Source of the DNA: Branchipolynoe longqiensis
Taxonomy: Eukaryota > Annelida > Polychaeta > Phyllodocida > Polynoidae
NCBI GenBank assembly: GCA_030323885.1
Contig: CM059198.1
Location: forward strand, 10,206,462-10,270,461
Direction: 5' to 3'
Length of the DNA: 64,000 nucleotides
Shown piece after piece: positions 53,690 to 62,578 of this stretch. The notes below the pieces were generated by a model, which saw nothing but the letters and a program-made list of their open reading frames with translations, had not been told where the DNA came from and made no database searches. Both the position numbers and the translations under genes were made by a program. The stretch's first letter is position 1. The number at the start of each line of letters is the position of its first letter.

Positions 53690-54016
53690 CAGTACAACCC
53701 CGTTAAACCAAGCTCGGTTAAACCAAACGATCGGTTAATCCAAACCTTTTTCGGCGGCCCGGCAAAATACTACCATTTATCATATAGAAAACGTTGATTA
53801 AACCAAAGTCGGTTAATCCAAAGTATCGGCTGATCCAAACAAATTTGTCAGCCCCAGGTCACTTCCGGTTCAGTTAAACCAAACTTTCATGTGGTTTTAA
53901 AGTCATCTATGACTTTTTTATATGATAAATGGTAGTATTTTGACGGGTCACCGACAAAAAGTTTGGATTAACCGATTGTTTGATTTAACTGAGCTTGGTT
54001 TATTGGGGTTAAACTG
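53690..54016 (+). mobile_element. pogo/Tigger-like MITE, 327 bp
   Basis: TA on both sides. Left end CAGTACAACCCCGTTAAACC; right end, inverted, CAGTTTAACCCCAATAAACC. GGTTAAACCAA and GGTTAATCCAAA words line both arms, and the arms continue inward with ACTACCATTTATCATATA and its complement. No transposase remains. Confidence 0.85.
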
Positions 54017-54106
54017 TATATGCATAAAAAAACAACAATCCTAGTGTCCACATACATTGTATATTACATTCATAATGCACCAACGTTTTTGCCAAAGCCA
54101 AGTGAA

Positions 54107-54196
54107 AGTCAAAGCTCGGTTAAACCAATGATCGCTTAATCCAAACAAATTTCTAGGGTTCCCTTCAAGTTTGGTTTAATGAGGTTATACTGCAGA
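54107..54196 (+). mobile_element. pogo/Tigger-like MITE right-end fragment
   Basis: CTCGGTTAAACCAATGATCG through GGTTTAATGAGGTTATACTG; only one end is present. Confidence 0.65.
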
Positions 54197-54266
54197 ACCT
54201 TTCTGTTTTGTGTGTGTGTTAAAAGATCTAAACCCTGACTGCCCGGTAACTGCTTATAGTCTGGGA

Positions 54267-54300
54267 GGGGGTGGGGGTGGGGGGCGGGGGGGGGGGGCTC
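54267..54300 (+). repeat. G-rich tract
   Basis: GGGGGTGGGGGTGGGG then a poly-G stretch; several closely spaced G runs. Confidence 0.8.
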
Positions 54301-54429
54301 GCCTCACCTCCAACACCCCAAGTGGTGTGAATAGAAACAATTAATAGTTTGTGTCAAGAGCTTTCTCCTTTTACATTGAATGGCAAAACCCTTTGCTATT
54401 CTGGTACCCTAACGCAGCTGCTGTTTAAG

Positions 54430-54753
54430 TGGTTGGTTGTCGGGGTTTTATGTCCTGGTAACATCTAAGTACATATCAGGACAGGTACCGACTTGTGACT
54501 GCGCACGCATGATGATTTTATAGTGGCTGCACCATTGGGAAATTAGGCTGCCAGCACCATGACCTTATATCCCACTCAGTCACATTATCCTGATACCGAG
54601 CCAGCCAGTGCTAATAATGCCGAGCGCCTGACTAGGTACCGGTCACATGTATCAACCTTGTAAGTCATTGGTTTGACTCGACCGGGAATAGAACTCCCGA
54701 CCTTTCGCATGGGAGGCCTGCGCTCTTACTGATTCGGCCACCGCGTCCAGTGA
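54430..54753 (-). mobile_element. SINE-A copy, head-2 subfamily
   Basis: GTTGGTTGTCGGGGTTTTATG through GGCCACCGCGTCCAGT, missing the CCTTGCCCTATCC segment. Confidence 0.83.
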
Positions 54754-54925
54754 CGCCAACAGAAGGTGGGCGCCGTTTCTTGGCGCCGGGTGCTGGCGTG
54801 TTGTGACCGGCCCGGCCGGGTGGTGGCGCCACCTAGTGGGGGGGGGGGGGGCGTGTGGAGGTGGACGAGTGCCGCAGTTTCGTACTCAACCGCGGCCGGA
54901 CACCACGGCAGGCTCTGGAGCGTTC
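54754..54925 (+). other. short unassigned GC-rich spacer
   Basis: GC-rich with GGTGGCGCCACC and a G run at 54838-54850; its open frames show no recognisable protein. Confidence 0.35.
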
Positions 54926-55205
54926 AGGTTGGTTGGTTCTTGGAGTTTTATGTCCTGGCAACATCTAATGATGGGTATCTACAGACTTGTGACAGTGCAC
55001 ACTCATAGCGACATTATAGTGATTTCCCCATTGGGAAATCAGGCAGCCGGCACCATGACTCGATATCCCACACAGTCACATTATCCATATACTGAGCTAA
55101 CCATTCCTTGTCCGATCGTGGTAATTATCTGATTATGCTGAGTGCCAGGCTCGGAAGCGACAAGTATCAATTTTATAAGTGATTGGTTTGACTCGACTGG
55201 GAACG
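54926..55205 (-). mobile_element. SINE-A copy, tail to body
   Basis: GTTGGTTCTTGGAGTTTTATG through GTTTGACTCGACTGGGAACG. The head is lost. Confidence 0.8.
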
Positions 55206-55373
55206 GAACATGGTGGCCCGCGTTTCGTGTACATAGTGTGTGTCAGTTTAAATCATTCATGCGTGTGCACACACAGGTACCCAACGTCAACACCGTCATT
55301 GCTATACCGCATGCCTGTAGTCTATGCATAGATATGCATATACATATATATATAGCTATATACATTAATTTTT

Positions 55374-55700
55374 ACTGGACGCGGTGGCCGGTCGGTGGAG
55401 CCCAGGCTTCCCGTGCTAAAAGTCGGGAGTTCAATTCCCGGTCGAGTCAAACCTATAACTTATGAAATGTATACCTGTCCCTCCCTAGCCTAGTGCTCGA
55501 CATAATTATTATGATAGGGCAAGGACTGGTTAGCTCAGTACCAGGATAATGTGACTGAGTTGGAAATTGGGTCGTGATACTGGCGGCCTAGTCTCCCAGT
55601 GGGGCAGCACTATGAAGTCATTATATGAGTGTGCACTATCACAAGTCGGTACCTGTCCTGATATACCTTTAGATGTTGCTGGGACTTAATACTCAAACAA
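55374..55700 (+). mobile_element. SINE-A full-length copy, head-2 subfamily
   Basis: CTGGACGCGGTGGCCGGTCG through TACTCAAACAAAACAAAAGC. Confidence 0.85.
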
Positions 55701-55792
55701 AACAAAAGCAAACGTAGAAAAAAGGGTAGGAGGTAATCCAGATCCTGTAGTGCAGGCAGTGATTATTAAAGGGTCGCACATTAATGTCGGCT

Positions 55793-56305
55793 GGTTGTTG
55801 TTTTATGTCCTAGCAACATTTTACGTGCTAGCAACATCTAAGGTAATATCAGGACAGGTACCCACCGATTTGTGACAGTCCACACTCATAAGCCGTGTTT
55901 ACACGTGAGAGTTAAATCGCTTCATATAAATTGCCTTGCCTAGTTCGCCTCACATTCGCCGTGTAAACGCGACTCTGAGGCGGATTAGGGCTGATTCGCT
56001 TCATATGATTCGCTTTATGTAAACCCCCTTGCGAGGTGGTTTATATGAAGTGATTCAGCTGGTTCCTTGGCGGCGACTAAACAAATAGCAGTACTCGCCG
56101 GCTACAGGCTCACTAAGGCTGCTGGTTCCTGGCCGACACACTTTCATACTCAGTCCGTGTAAACGTGCCACTACTTCACTTCATATAAATCGCTTTGTCT
56201 AATTTGCTTCACAATTCCCCGTGTAAAACACGGCTATAGTGACTTAATTAATAGTGCTGTCCCACTGGGAGACGAGGGCACCAACACCATGACCTAACAT
56301 CCCAC
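55793..56305 (-). mobile_element. SINE-A copy split by element T4
   Basis: The tail part (55793-55890, with CCTAGCAACATTTTACG duplicated) stops at CACTCATA. The body resumes at ATAGTGACTTAATTAATAG after T4 and continues to CACACAATCAGATTATC. The split gives an exact before/after view of the T4 insertion. Confidence 0.85.
55891..56235 (+). mobile_element. TTCACAC-type foldback element (T4), 345 bp, inside a SINE
   Basis: The ends are AGCCGTGTTTACACG and (inverted) AGCCGTGTTTTACACGG. Flanking ATA on both sides, with the SINE consensus CACTCATGGCGACTT as empty site, indicates a 3-base duplication. The arms use GCTTCATATAAATCGC and GATTTATATGAAG-like words. A three-base duplication and the end sequence fit the PIF/Harbinger class. 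Confidence 0.82.
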
Positions 56306-56307
56306 AC

Positions 56308-56835
56308 AATCAGATTATCATCAATCAATCAATCAATCAATAGGATAGAGCTATAATAGGCCTTGGACCTGTTAGCCGTTCTTAATTAATAGAAATGGAG
56401 ACAGTTCTTCAGATGTGGTGGATCATAGCATCTGTCACTGGCTGCAAGATATATGTAATGCTTGACCAGTATGCATCCAGTCGGGACTTGAAGCAGTTCA
56501 CCGACTCCGCTGCTATGACACTCTCCGGCAGGTCATTCCAAAGGTCAACCACCCTAAAGCCAAAAAAGTTGTGTCACAGGTCCAGTCTGGAGTGCCGCTT
56601 CCTCAGCTTCAGGGAGTGTCCCCTGGTCCTGGTGTTGGAGTCTCTGATAAGGGAGCTAGCTGCCTGTCTTGTAGATACCATGGAGATATTTGAATACTTC
56701 AATCATATCCCCCCAGGCCCGTCTGTAGTACATGTTTGGGATCTTCAAATGACGCATACATTGTTCATAGGGTATTTCATCGAATCCATGCACAAGCTTT
56801 GTTGCCCTTCTTTGGATCTTTGGACACTGTGCAAA
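56308..56835 (-). pseudogene. 5'-truncated CR1/L2-like non-LTR retrotransposon, C-terminal end
   Basis: The minus strand encodes the typical end of a CR1/L2-type reverse-transcriptase ORF. Visible pieces include HNFFGFRVVDLWNDLP, VNCFKSRLDAYW and LQPVTDAMIHH; one in-frame TGA precedes HNFF. The plus-strand 169-codon frame is its shadow. The element's 3' end is an (ATTG)n tail at 56318-56342. The stop codon and lack of upstream domains show it is inactive. Confidence 0.78.
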
Positions 56836-56837
56836 GT

Positions 56838-56992
56838 CAGTCCTTGTCCTATCCTATTAATGCTGAGCGCCAGGCTAGGTACCGACAAGTATCAATTTTT
56901 ATAAGTCATGGGTTTGACTCGGCCGGGTTTCGAACTCTCGACCTTCCGGACGGGAAGCTTGCGCTCTACCGATTCTGCTACTGCATTCATTC
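56838..56992 (-). mobile_element. SINE-A 5' half
   Basis: CAGTCCTTGTCCTATCCTAT through CTACCGATTCTGCTACTGC, head-2 type. Confidence 0.8.
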
Positions 56993-57039
56993 GTGTGCCT
57001 TGTGTGATTCCTGCTATTCGTTCATGGCTGGTATGGACC

Positions 57040-57458
57040 TAGATAAAGGATTCATCCTGTACATCCAGTACAGGGGTGAACACACCCTATGTAAAAGCTG
57101 GCGAAAATTGCTTTAGTATGGAACAGGAAGTAGAAACTGTGGCTCCAGTATCAAATGGCTACCCATATAGGCACAGAGTTGGTGAAATGGGAGAGAATGC
57201 AAAAAGACAAGATGGCTGATGGTGGTGATTAAACATGTTCGGTTTTATTGTTAAAATTCCTTAAACTACATGTTTTATTATAAATTGCAAATCAAAAGTA
57301 GTGGGTAAATATGAAGATTTATGTGAAGAATATATTTTGCTTCTTAAATTAAGAATTTACCAGCTCAATTCATCCCCTGCCATGTCCAAATTCTTTGCCC
57401 ATTTTTTCTAATATGTTGGTTTTCACCCCTGTACTACGGTGTGAATCTTTGATCTAGT
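57040..57458 (-). mobile_element. element F, copy 2
   Basis: Left end CTAGATAAAGGATTCATCC then CAGTACAGGGGTGAAC; right end GTTTTCACCCCTGTACTACG then GTGTGAATCTTTGATCTAG: imperfect inverted repeats of about 35 bases. The interior (GCGAAAATTGCTTTAGTATG, GGAACAGGAAGTAGAAACTG) is the reverse of copy 1. Confidence 0.75.
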
Positions 57459-57852
57459 ATGGACCTAGATAAATGATTCACAACATACTCTTCTGTACAG
57501 TAGCGGTGAAGAACAACCCATTAGGAAAAGTAGCGAAAGGCTAGGTAAATGAAATGAACAGATAACATATTAATTTAAGAACCAAAATATATTTTCCACA
57601 TATATCTTAATAATTACCCGCTATGCTTGATTTGAAAAATATAATAAAACATGTAGTTTAATAGACTTTAAAAGTCAAATAGACAGCATTCTATGGTCAC
57701 CATCTTTCCTTTTTGCATTCTCTTCCATTTGGCTAACTGTGCGCCAATATAGGTAGTCATTGGATGCTGGAAACAGGAACTCCACTTCCTATTCCATACA
57801 AAAGTAGTTTTCACACGTATTTAGAGTATGGTAGGGGTGAATATAGACTAGT
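57459..57852 (+). mobile_element. element F, copy 3, next to copy 2
   Basis: CTAGATAAATGATTCACAAC and CAGTAGCGGTGAAGAAC at left; GTAGGGGTGAATATAGACTAG at right. The orientation is opposite to copy 2, so the pair is head-to-head. Confidence 0.72.
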
Positions 57853-58430
57853 TTGTAATTCCGAGTGCACATGCGCTGAAAACGGCGTTGACAGGAAAAC
57901 AAAGACGTACATTTAAAATCTTTTTTTTTATTGAGGCTGTATTTATTCTGTCCATAGCATCTAAGCTTGGGTACCCAGGCTTGTTTTCAATGCTGGCCAG
58001 CTGTAGTGTTGGTGTTGTCTTACCAAACAGTAGCTGCTGATAATTTATTTGATTGTCTGCATTTCAGTAGCAGATAGATAGTCTGTTGGTACGTTTAGTA
58101 GTCTATGTTAGTTTTTTTGGGCCCTCTTGGCATTGTATTTTTGTTCTATTCTTATTACTATGTTAGTTGTTTTCTTAAGGTTCTATGTTAGTGTTTTGGG
58201 GTTTTCTTGGGAAGAGTTTTCCGCTTTTTTCTACTTAATTCTATACTAGCCTATTTTATTTACATGTCCATAGGCTTGTACGTAATAGGTGGTTGAGTTA
58301 TGTTTGTTTGAAATTGATTTGATTTATATTGTTGTTGGATATGTTATCTGGCTTTTATATTTACGGTTATCCCACCCTGGGCTGTCCAGTTGGTGGGCCG
58401 TGACATATCACCTGCCCCCTTGTGGTGCAG
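57853..58430 (-). mobile_element. probable 3' UTR of the non-LTR element at 58435-59165
   Basis: T-rich DNA without open frames directly 3' of the reverse-transcriptase fragment. TTTATTGAGGCTGTATTTATT and CAGGCTTGTTTTCAA near 57930-57995 recur in diverged form near 63890-63955. Confidence 0.45.
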
Positions 58431-58434
58431 TTCA

Positions 58435-59165
58435 GTTGGGGTTCCCAGTTTTTATTTTGCACAGATATTTTTTGTACGTTTTTAGGTCAGGGATTTGTCT
58501 TTCTTTCACCGTTTGCGCATTCCATGCCTTGGCGGCCATTTCCAGTGTGCTCCTTTCATGGGCTTTGATCTGGCTTCTGGTCTGTCTTAGTAGTGGTGCC
58601 TTGCTTGCTCTGGTGTCCCTTAGTGGTTGGGTTAGACGCTTAATGTCTTGGCTATATCCATATGCTAATGTTTTTAGGTGGATTATCCTTCTGTTTTCTA
58701 GTAGCTTTACTTTAGTTCTTTTGTGTAGGTCATAAGTGGGGTGTAGTTTGTCTACTTTCAGGCATATTTTCAAGGCCCTATTTTGTAGTATCTGCAATTT
58801 TTTTAGTAGCTCTTTTTTAGCACCCATGTAGATTACATCCCCATAGTCAAAGTAGGGGAGTACCATGCCTTTGAAGATTTTTATTGACATATCTTGTGTC
58901 ATATAGTTTCTTAGTTTAGCAAATAGCCATAGTTTGTGATTTACTTTTTGTATGATTTTTGTTAAACACCGATTGTAATTTAGCTGGCTATCCAGTTCTA
59001 GGCCTAGGTATTTGTAGTGATTTACACTTTCCAGTGTTTGGTTTCCTATGTACATTGTAGGTTTCTTCCTGTGATTGCTGTATGTGAGAAGAGTACTGTT
59101 TTAGATTTATTTGCATTGATGGTTATTTTATTGGATTCACACCAGCTGTCCAGTTTTAGCATTCA
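58435..59165 (-). pseudogene. 5'-truncated non-LTR retrotransposon, reverse-transcriptase C-terminal part
   Basis: A 207-codon minus-strand frame (58432-59055) has the post-core region of a jockey/CR1-group reverse transcriptase: HYKYLGLELDSQLNY, then MVLPYFDYGDVIYMG, LQILQNRALKICL, and WNAQTVKERQIPDLKTYKKY. Upstream (59055-59165) the protein continues in another frame (LDSWCESNKITINANKSKT), so there is at least one frameshift. No endonuclease or catalytic FADD-type core is present. Confidence 0.82.
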
Positions 59166-59275
59166 TTGAGTTTGCGGTACGCAGAGTGCAAAACTTCGAT
59201 TTTATTCAAAATTAATAGGAATACACAGCAATTTGCCATGAACATGGATGCATGCATGCAATATTATAATATAAT
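59166..59275 (+). repeat. fragment related to the ~205-bp U unit
   Basis: TTTGCGGTACGCAGAGTGCA, TTCGATTTTATTCAAAATTA and GAACATGGATGCATGCATG match 19201-19330. The first two match, inverted, the unit of U1 (CACTATGCGTACGGCAAAC). Confidence 0.5.
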
Positions 59276-59705
59276 GAATATGTTTAAGACACAACTCTCC
59301 ATAATTAAGCATTTTGAGCTAAGAAACAGACAATTTCAGTCACTTTACAGGCTAATGTTTACATCACCTTTTGTAATTCTTGTTCTAACTATTAAAATGT
59401 TAAATTTGTCAACAGGAACTTGTTTCAAAGAAGTATATAACCATTGTCTGATTAACCCTACCAATTTCCTAGCTATACAGATGTTATTAACTATGGGATA
59501 TAAATAAAAACATGAATAAAATAAGTAAAACTGACTCTGGCCACAGTTCTAATACTAGTCTGAATGACTAGATTTGTCTAGATCTAAATGCAGATGGTAT
59601 AAATTGGTGTAAATGCAATGTTATATACAAGATTAACATCTTGATTTGGGATATATACGTTTTATAGTTGGTATTCTATTTCAAACAGGAGCTGAAATGT
59701 GCTGA
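59276..59705 (+). other. unassigned AT-rich spacer
   Basis: No gene or recognised repeat is visible. Confidence 0.35.
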
Positions 59706-59711
59706 AGCTAT

Positions 59712-60254
59712 GGCGCTGTCACATTACAACGCTTATCGCCAATGCGCGTCAACGTATGTGATTTTTTGGCGGAACGTCGGGATACGTCAGGAAGCATTAC
59801 GCACCTGTTAGGCACGGGTTGGTCTTTGTTGATGGACGGCGATGGTCGGCGACAGTTGGCAGCGCGTGTCAGGGAATCGGCGAAGTTTTGTGCTTGCACA
59901 AAACTTTTGACGTGCGACAATGCATGGGTGCTAACATTATGGCGACGTTAGGGGCGGGTTGAGATCCGTTAAACATGCTGGAATAATGTTATGCAACTAG
60001 GCATATGCCACGCACACATGAGGCTCATTGCGCCAAACTGTTGCTTTGTTTGTTTGTTGTTGTTTTACATCCTAGCAACATCTAAGGTCATATCAGGACG
60101 GCGCGCCAAACCTTTTTTTTTTTTTTCTCACAACGTCGCCGCACGCTACCAATACGTTGCGCTGACGCCGAAAAGTTTGACGTGTCTCGATGATTAAAAG
60201 TGATTTTGCGCATTGGCGGTGCGCCGCCGAGAAGTGTCGTAATGTGACAGGCCC
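59712..60254 (+). mobile_element. Harbinger-like element (H5), 543 bp, with SINE tail inside
   Basis: The ends are GGCGCTGTCACATTACAACG and (inverted) GGGCCTGTCACATTACGACA, with AT on both flanks. The arms are inverted: CGCCAATGCGCGTCAACG at left, CGCATTGGCGGTGCGCCG at right. A SINE-A tail (60048-60102) is inserted. It ends about 130 bases before the start codon of the tandem-GTPase gene. Confidence 0.8.
60048..60102 (-). mobile_element. SINE-A tail fragment inside H5
   Basis: GTTTGTTTGTTGTTGTTTTAC through CATATCAGGACGG only. Confidence 0.8.
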
Positions 60255-60383
60255 ATAACAGATTCCATAGCTACGCTCATTACTTCACCATGAGCAATGT
60301 GCTTCTCATAGGTTTGATTTACTGCCCGACATCCCACAATGCACCGCGCTGCTGGAATTACGAACTAGTCTATTTGATCAGGT

Positions 60384-60548
60384 ATGGACCCCCCTCGTGG
60401 CACAGCTGTGACGGCTGAGATAAACGTGGTGGTGCTGGGCGACAGCAAAGTGGGGAAGACATCGATCATTTCGCAGTTCACCCGGGCGGCGTTCGCTGAC
60501 GTCTACATCGCCACGCCGGGCATCGACTACGACACTACCACCACCCAG
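60384..60548 (+). CDS. tandem Rab-like GTPase gene, exon 1 (residues 1-55)
   Basis: It starts at the first in-frame ATG. Donor CAG|GTTCGT closes the exon in phase 0. Residues 13-18 form the first beta strand (INVVVL). G19-x4-G24-K25-T26 is the P-loop of the first GTPase domain. T44 in ATPGIDYD is the switch-I threonine in a Rab-style TxGxD context. The exon ends just before the strand carrying VDGQ, a position fitting Rab domains. A pyrimidine-containing stretch ending GATCAG just before GTATGG could be an acceptor, so a 5' non-coding exon may exist upstream. An upstream Harbinger-like MITE ends only about 130 bases before the ATG. Confidence 0.85.
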
Positions 60549-60598
60549 GTTCGTTTGGTTTGTTTGATTTGTGAGCCCCCGCCCCCTCCCCTTCCCCC

Positions 60599-60620
60599 TT
60601 CCCCCCCCCCCCCCCCCCCC
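60599..60620 (+). repeat. poly-C tract near the splice donor
   Basis: An uninterrupted C run of about 20 bases, 50 bases into the intron. Confidence 0.9.
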
Positions 60621-60647
60621 AGCACAAAAGGTAAGCATCGGCTCATG

Positions 60648-60948
60648 GGACCGGACGTGGTGACCTAATTGGTACAGCGCAGTCCTCTCGTGCAGAAGGT
60701 CAGGATCGAGTTTGATGCTTGTCGTTTCTTAGCCTGGCGCTCGGCATTGAATAGGATGGGGTATGGACTGGTTAGCTCAAGGTCAGGATAAATGTGACTG
60801 AGTGGGATATCGGATCATGGTGCCGGTTGTCTGATTTCCCAGTGGGGCAGCCACTATAAAGTCGCCATGAGTGCGCACTGTCACAAGTCGGTACCCGTCC
60901 TGATATGACCTTAGATGTGGTCAGTATGTAAAACTTCAACAACCAACA
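60648..60948 (+). mobile_element. SINE-A copy in the GTPase intron
   Basis: GGACGTGGTGACCTAATTGG (head-2 type) through ACTTCAACAACCAACAAC; a deletion joins the B box region to GATGCTTGTCG. Confidence 0.83.
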
Positions 60949-61003
60949 ACTTTGGCCAATGCACATGTGGTGGTTTTTAACATTTTTAAACAATAAGGTT
61001 TTA

Positions 61004-61145
61004 GGAAATGACTTAAAAATTGATACTTGTCGCTTCCTAGCCAGGCGATCAGCATCTTTAGGATAGGGCAAGGGGCAGTGGAATGAGGAAGGCCAATCGT
61101 CTGCTATTGAAATGTTCAATGCTTAATCAACTAATGAACCAAAAC
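61004..61145 (+). mobile_element. SINE-A body with the alternative tail
   Basis: GACTTAAAAATTGATACTTG, then GGGGCAGTGGAATGAGGAAG and GCTTAATCAACTAATGAACC. The head is lost. Confidence 0.78.
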
Positions 61146-61309
61146 AACAAAACAAAAAAAAGGTGGGCTAGTCGGGCAAGTCTATTCAAAAACGGTTCTT
61201 TCAAAATATAGAAATTTGCGAAAAATCAACTTAAAGGTATCTTTCTTATAAATGATTATGATAAAATATTATGCAATTTTTTCGAATCGTCATGTTTAAG
61301 ATGTCCCAC

Positions 61310-61358
61310 CACCCTAAAAAAAGAAAAAGAAAGAAAAAAGAAAGAAAAGAAGAAAAAA
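61310..61358 (+). repeat. AAAGA-rich simple repeat
   Basis: AAAAAGAAAAAGAAAG-type purine run immediately before a SINE head. Confidence 0.85.
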
Positions 61359-61366
61359 GAAAGGAA

Positions 61367-61590
61367 ACCAGATGGGATTGCCGAATGAGTTAGAGTGTCC
61401 GCCTCCCATGTTGGTAGATCGTGGGTTCGAACCTTGATCGAATCAAACCAATGACTTAAAAATGTATACTTGTTGCTTCCTAGCCAGGCACTCGGCATTC
61501 TTAGCTGGGAGCAGTGGAATGAGGAAGACCAATTGTCCGAAATTGAAATTTTCCCCGCTTACATAACTAATGTACCTAAAAAAAAAAGAA
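61367..61590 (+). mobile_element. SINE-A short form with the alternative tail
   Basis: CAGATGGGATTGCCGAATGA head, body to CACTCGGCATTCTTAG, then GAGCAGTGGAATGAGGAAG, TTACATAACTAATGTACC and poly-A. Confidence 0.83.
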
Positions 61591-61674
61591 GTAAAAAAAA
61601 GTAGACCAGTCGGGCGAGTCTAATCAACAACAGTTGTCTCAAAATATAGAAACTCTTGAAAAATCAACCTTTTT

Positions 61675-62432
61675 CTTAAAGATTTATACTGCTTATCATG
61701 GATAAGTCTGAATAGACTTGTTTTCACAATTAGACAGTTTGTCGATAGAAAGCCCGAGCCTACACTCTTACCGATCCAAGGGGATTTTTAAGCTCCCACA
61801 CAACATAGACATGGCATGAGAGCAACTGGCCTTTGATGATGCTGTAAGTTATACACAGCGGTGGAAATCCAAATGGGGGACCTCCGAGTTTTTAGTTCAA
61901 ATTCCCGCCGTTCGCGTTGCCACTGAACTAGTGGGCCTAAACAGCACACAGTAACACTGCAAACTCAATGGCTATGAGCAATCTTCTTCCAGAAGAAGTG
62001 AAATATCTCTAAAACCAACTCTCTAAAAGCAAACTCAATGCATTGTCAATGGCCATGAGCAATCTTCATACAGAAGAAGTCAAATATCTCTAAAACCACA
62101 CCACCTAGAGACAAACCGCTTGGTACACATATAGAAAACATATTCAACGAATAGATTATATTAAATTTATAAGGTTAGGGTTCTGCATTTCTATTCATTT
62201 TGAATAAAATAAACGTTTTGCATTGCGCGTACCGGCAAACCCAAAGCATTGTCAATGACCGTGTAGGCCCACTAGTACCGATGCGCCACCAAGTGTAACA
62301 AAACAAACGACGCCACATGTCCCCCATTGGCAGAGGTGGGGGGGCATGGGGAATCGAACCACCGACCTTCAGATTAGGAGTCTGAACTAGATAAAAGTCA
62401 GACACTCTAACCGCTCCGCCACTGAGAACACC
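61675..62432 (-). mobile_element. SINE-B copy split by element U2
   Basis: Tail and body at 61675-61874 (GATTTATACTGCTTATCATG, CACACAACATAGACATGG, CAGCGGTGGAAATCCAAAT). The head resumes at 62326-62432 (ATTGGCAGAGGTGGGGGGGC, CTCCGCCACTGAGAACACC). Confidence 0.85.
61875..62325 (+). mobile_element. element U2 inside SINE-B, carrying the U tandem unit
   Basis: It begins GGGGGACCTCCGAG and ends CGCCACATGTCCCCC, inserted between CCAAAT and ATTGGCAG of the SINE. AGTGGGCC and GGCCCACT occur as a second, inner inverted pair (61940, 62268). Between them lie one and a half copies of the ~205-base unit seen in U1 (GCAAACTCAATG, GAAATATCTCTAAAACCA, AAGGTTAGGGTTCTGCATTT). Confidence 0.72.
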
Positions 62433-62578
62433 ACAACCTAAAATTATCTTTCTTGAAAATGATATCTGATCAAATATTATGCAATTATTTCGAAGTGCAA
62501 TTATCACCGAAGCTCAAGATCTCTGCCTCACAAACATGAGCCTGTGTTTGATTTCCCGTACCTGGCTTTTCATTGCAG

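Larger units (their letters stand above)
60549..62578 (+). other. intron of the tandem Rab-like GTPase gene
   Basis: A phase-0 intron of 2,030 bp with GT (60549) and a good acceptor (TTTTCATTGCAG before 62579). It contains a poly-C tract (60599-60620), SINE-A pieces, and a SINE-B copy split by element U2. The joined exons read through without a stop. Confidence 0.85.

Noticed and set aside
56395..56904. 169-codon plus-strand frame
   Set aside because: The opposite strand carries the recognisable end of a CR1/L2-like reverse transcriptase; the plus frame is its shadow.
58289..58735. 148-codon hydrophobic plus-strand frame resembling a membrane protein
   Set aside because: It overlaps, antisense, the reverse-transcriptase fragment of a non-LTR element; the hydrophobicity is a consequence of complementing Lys/Gln-rich codons.
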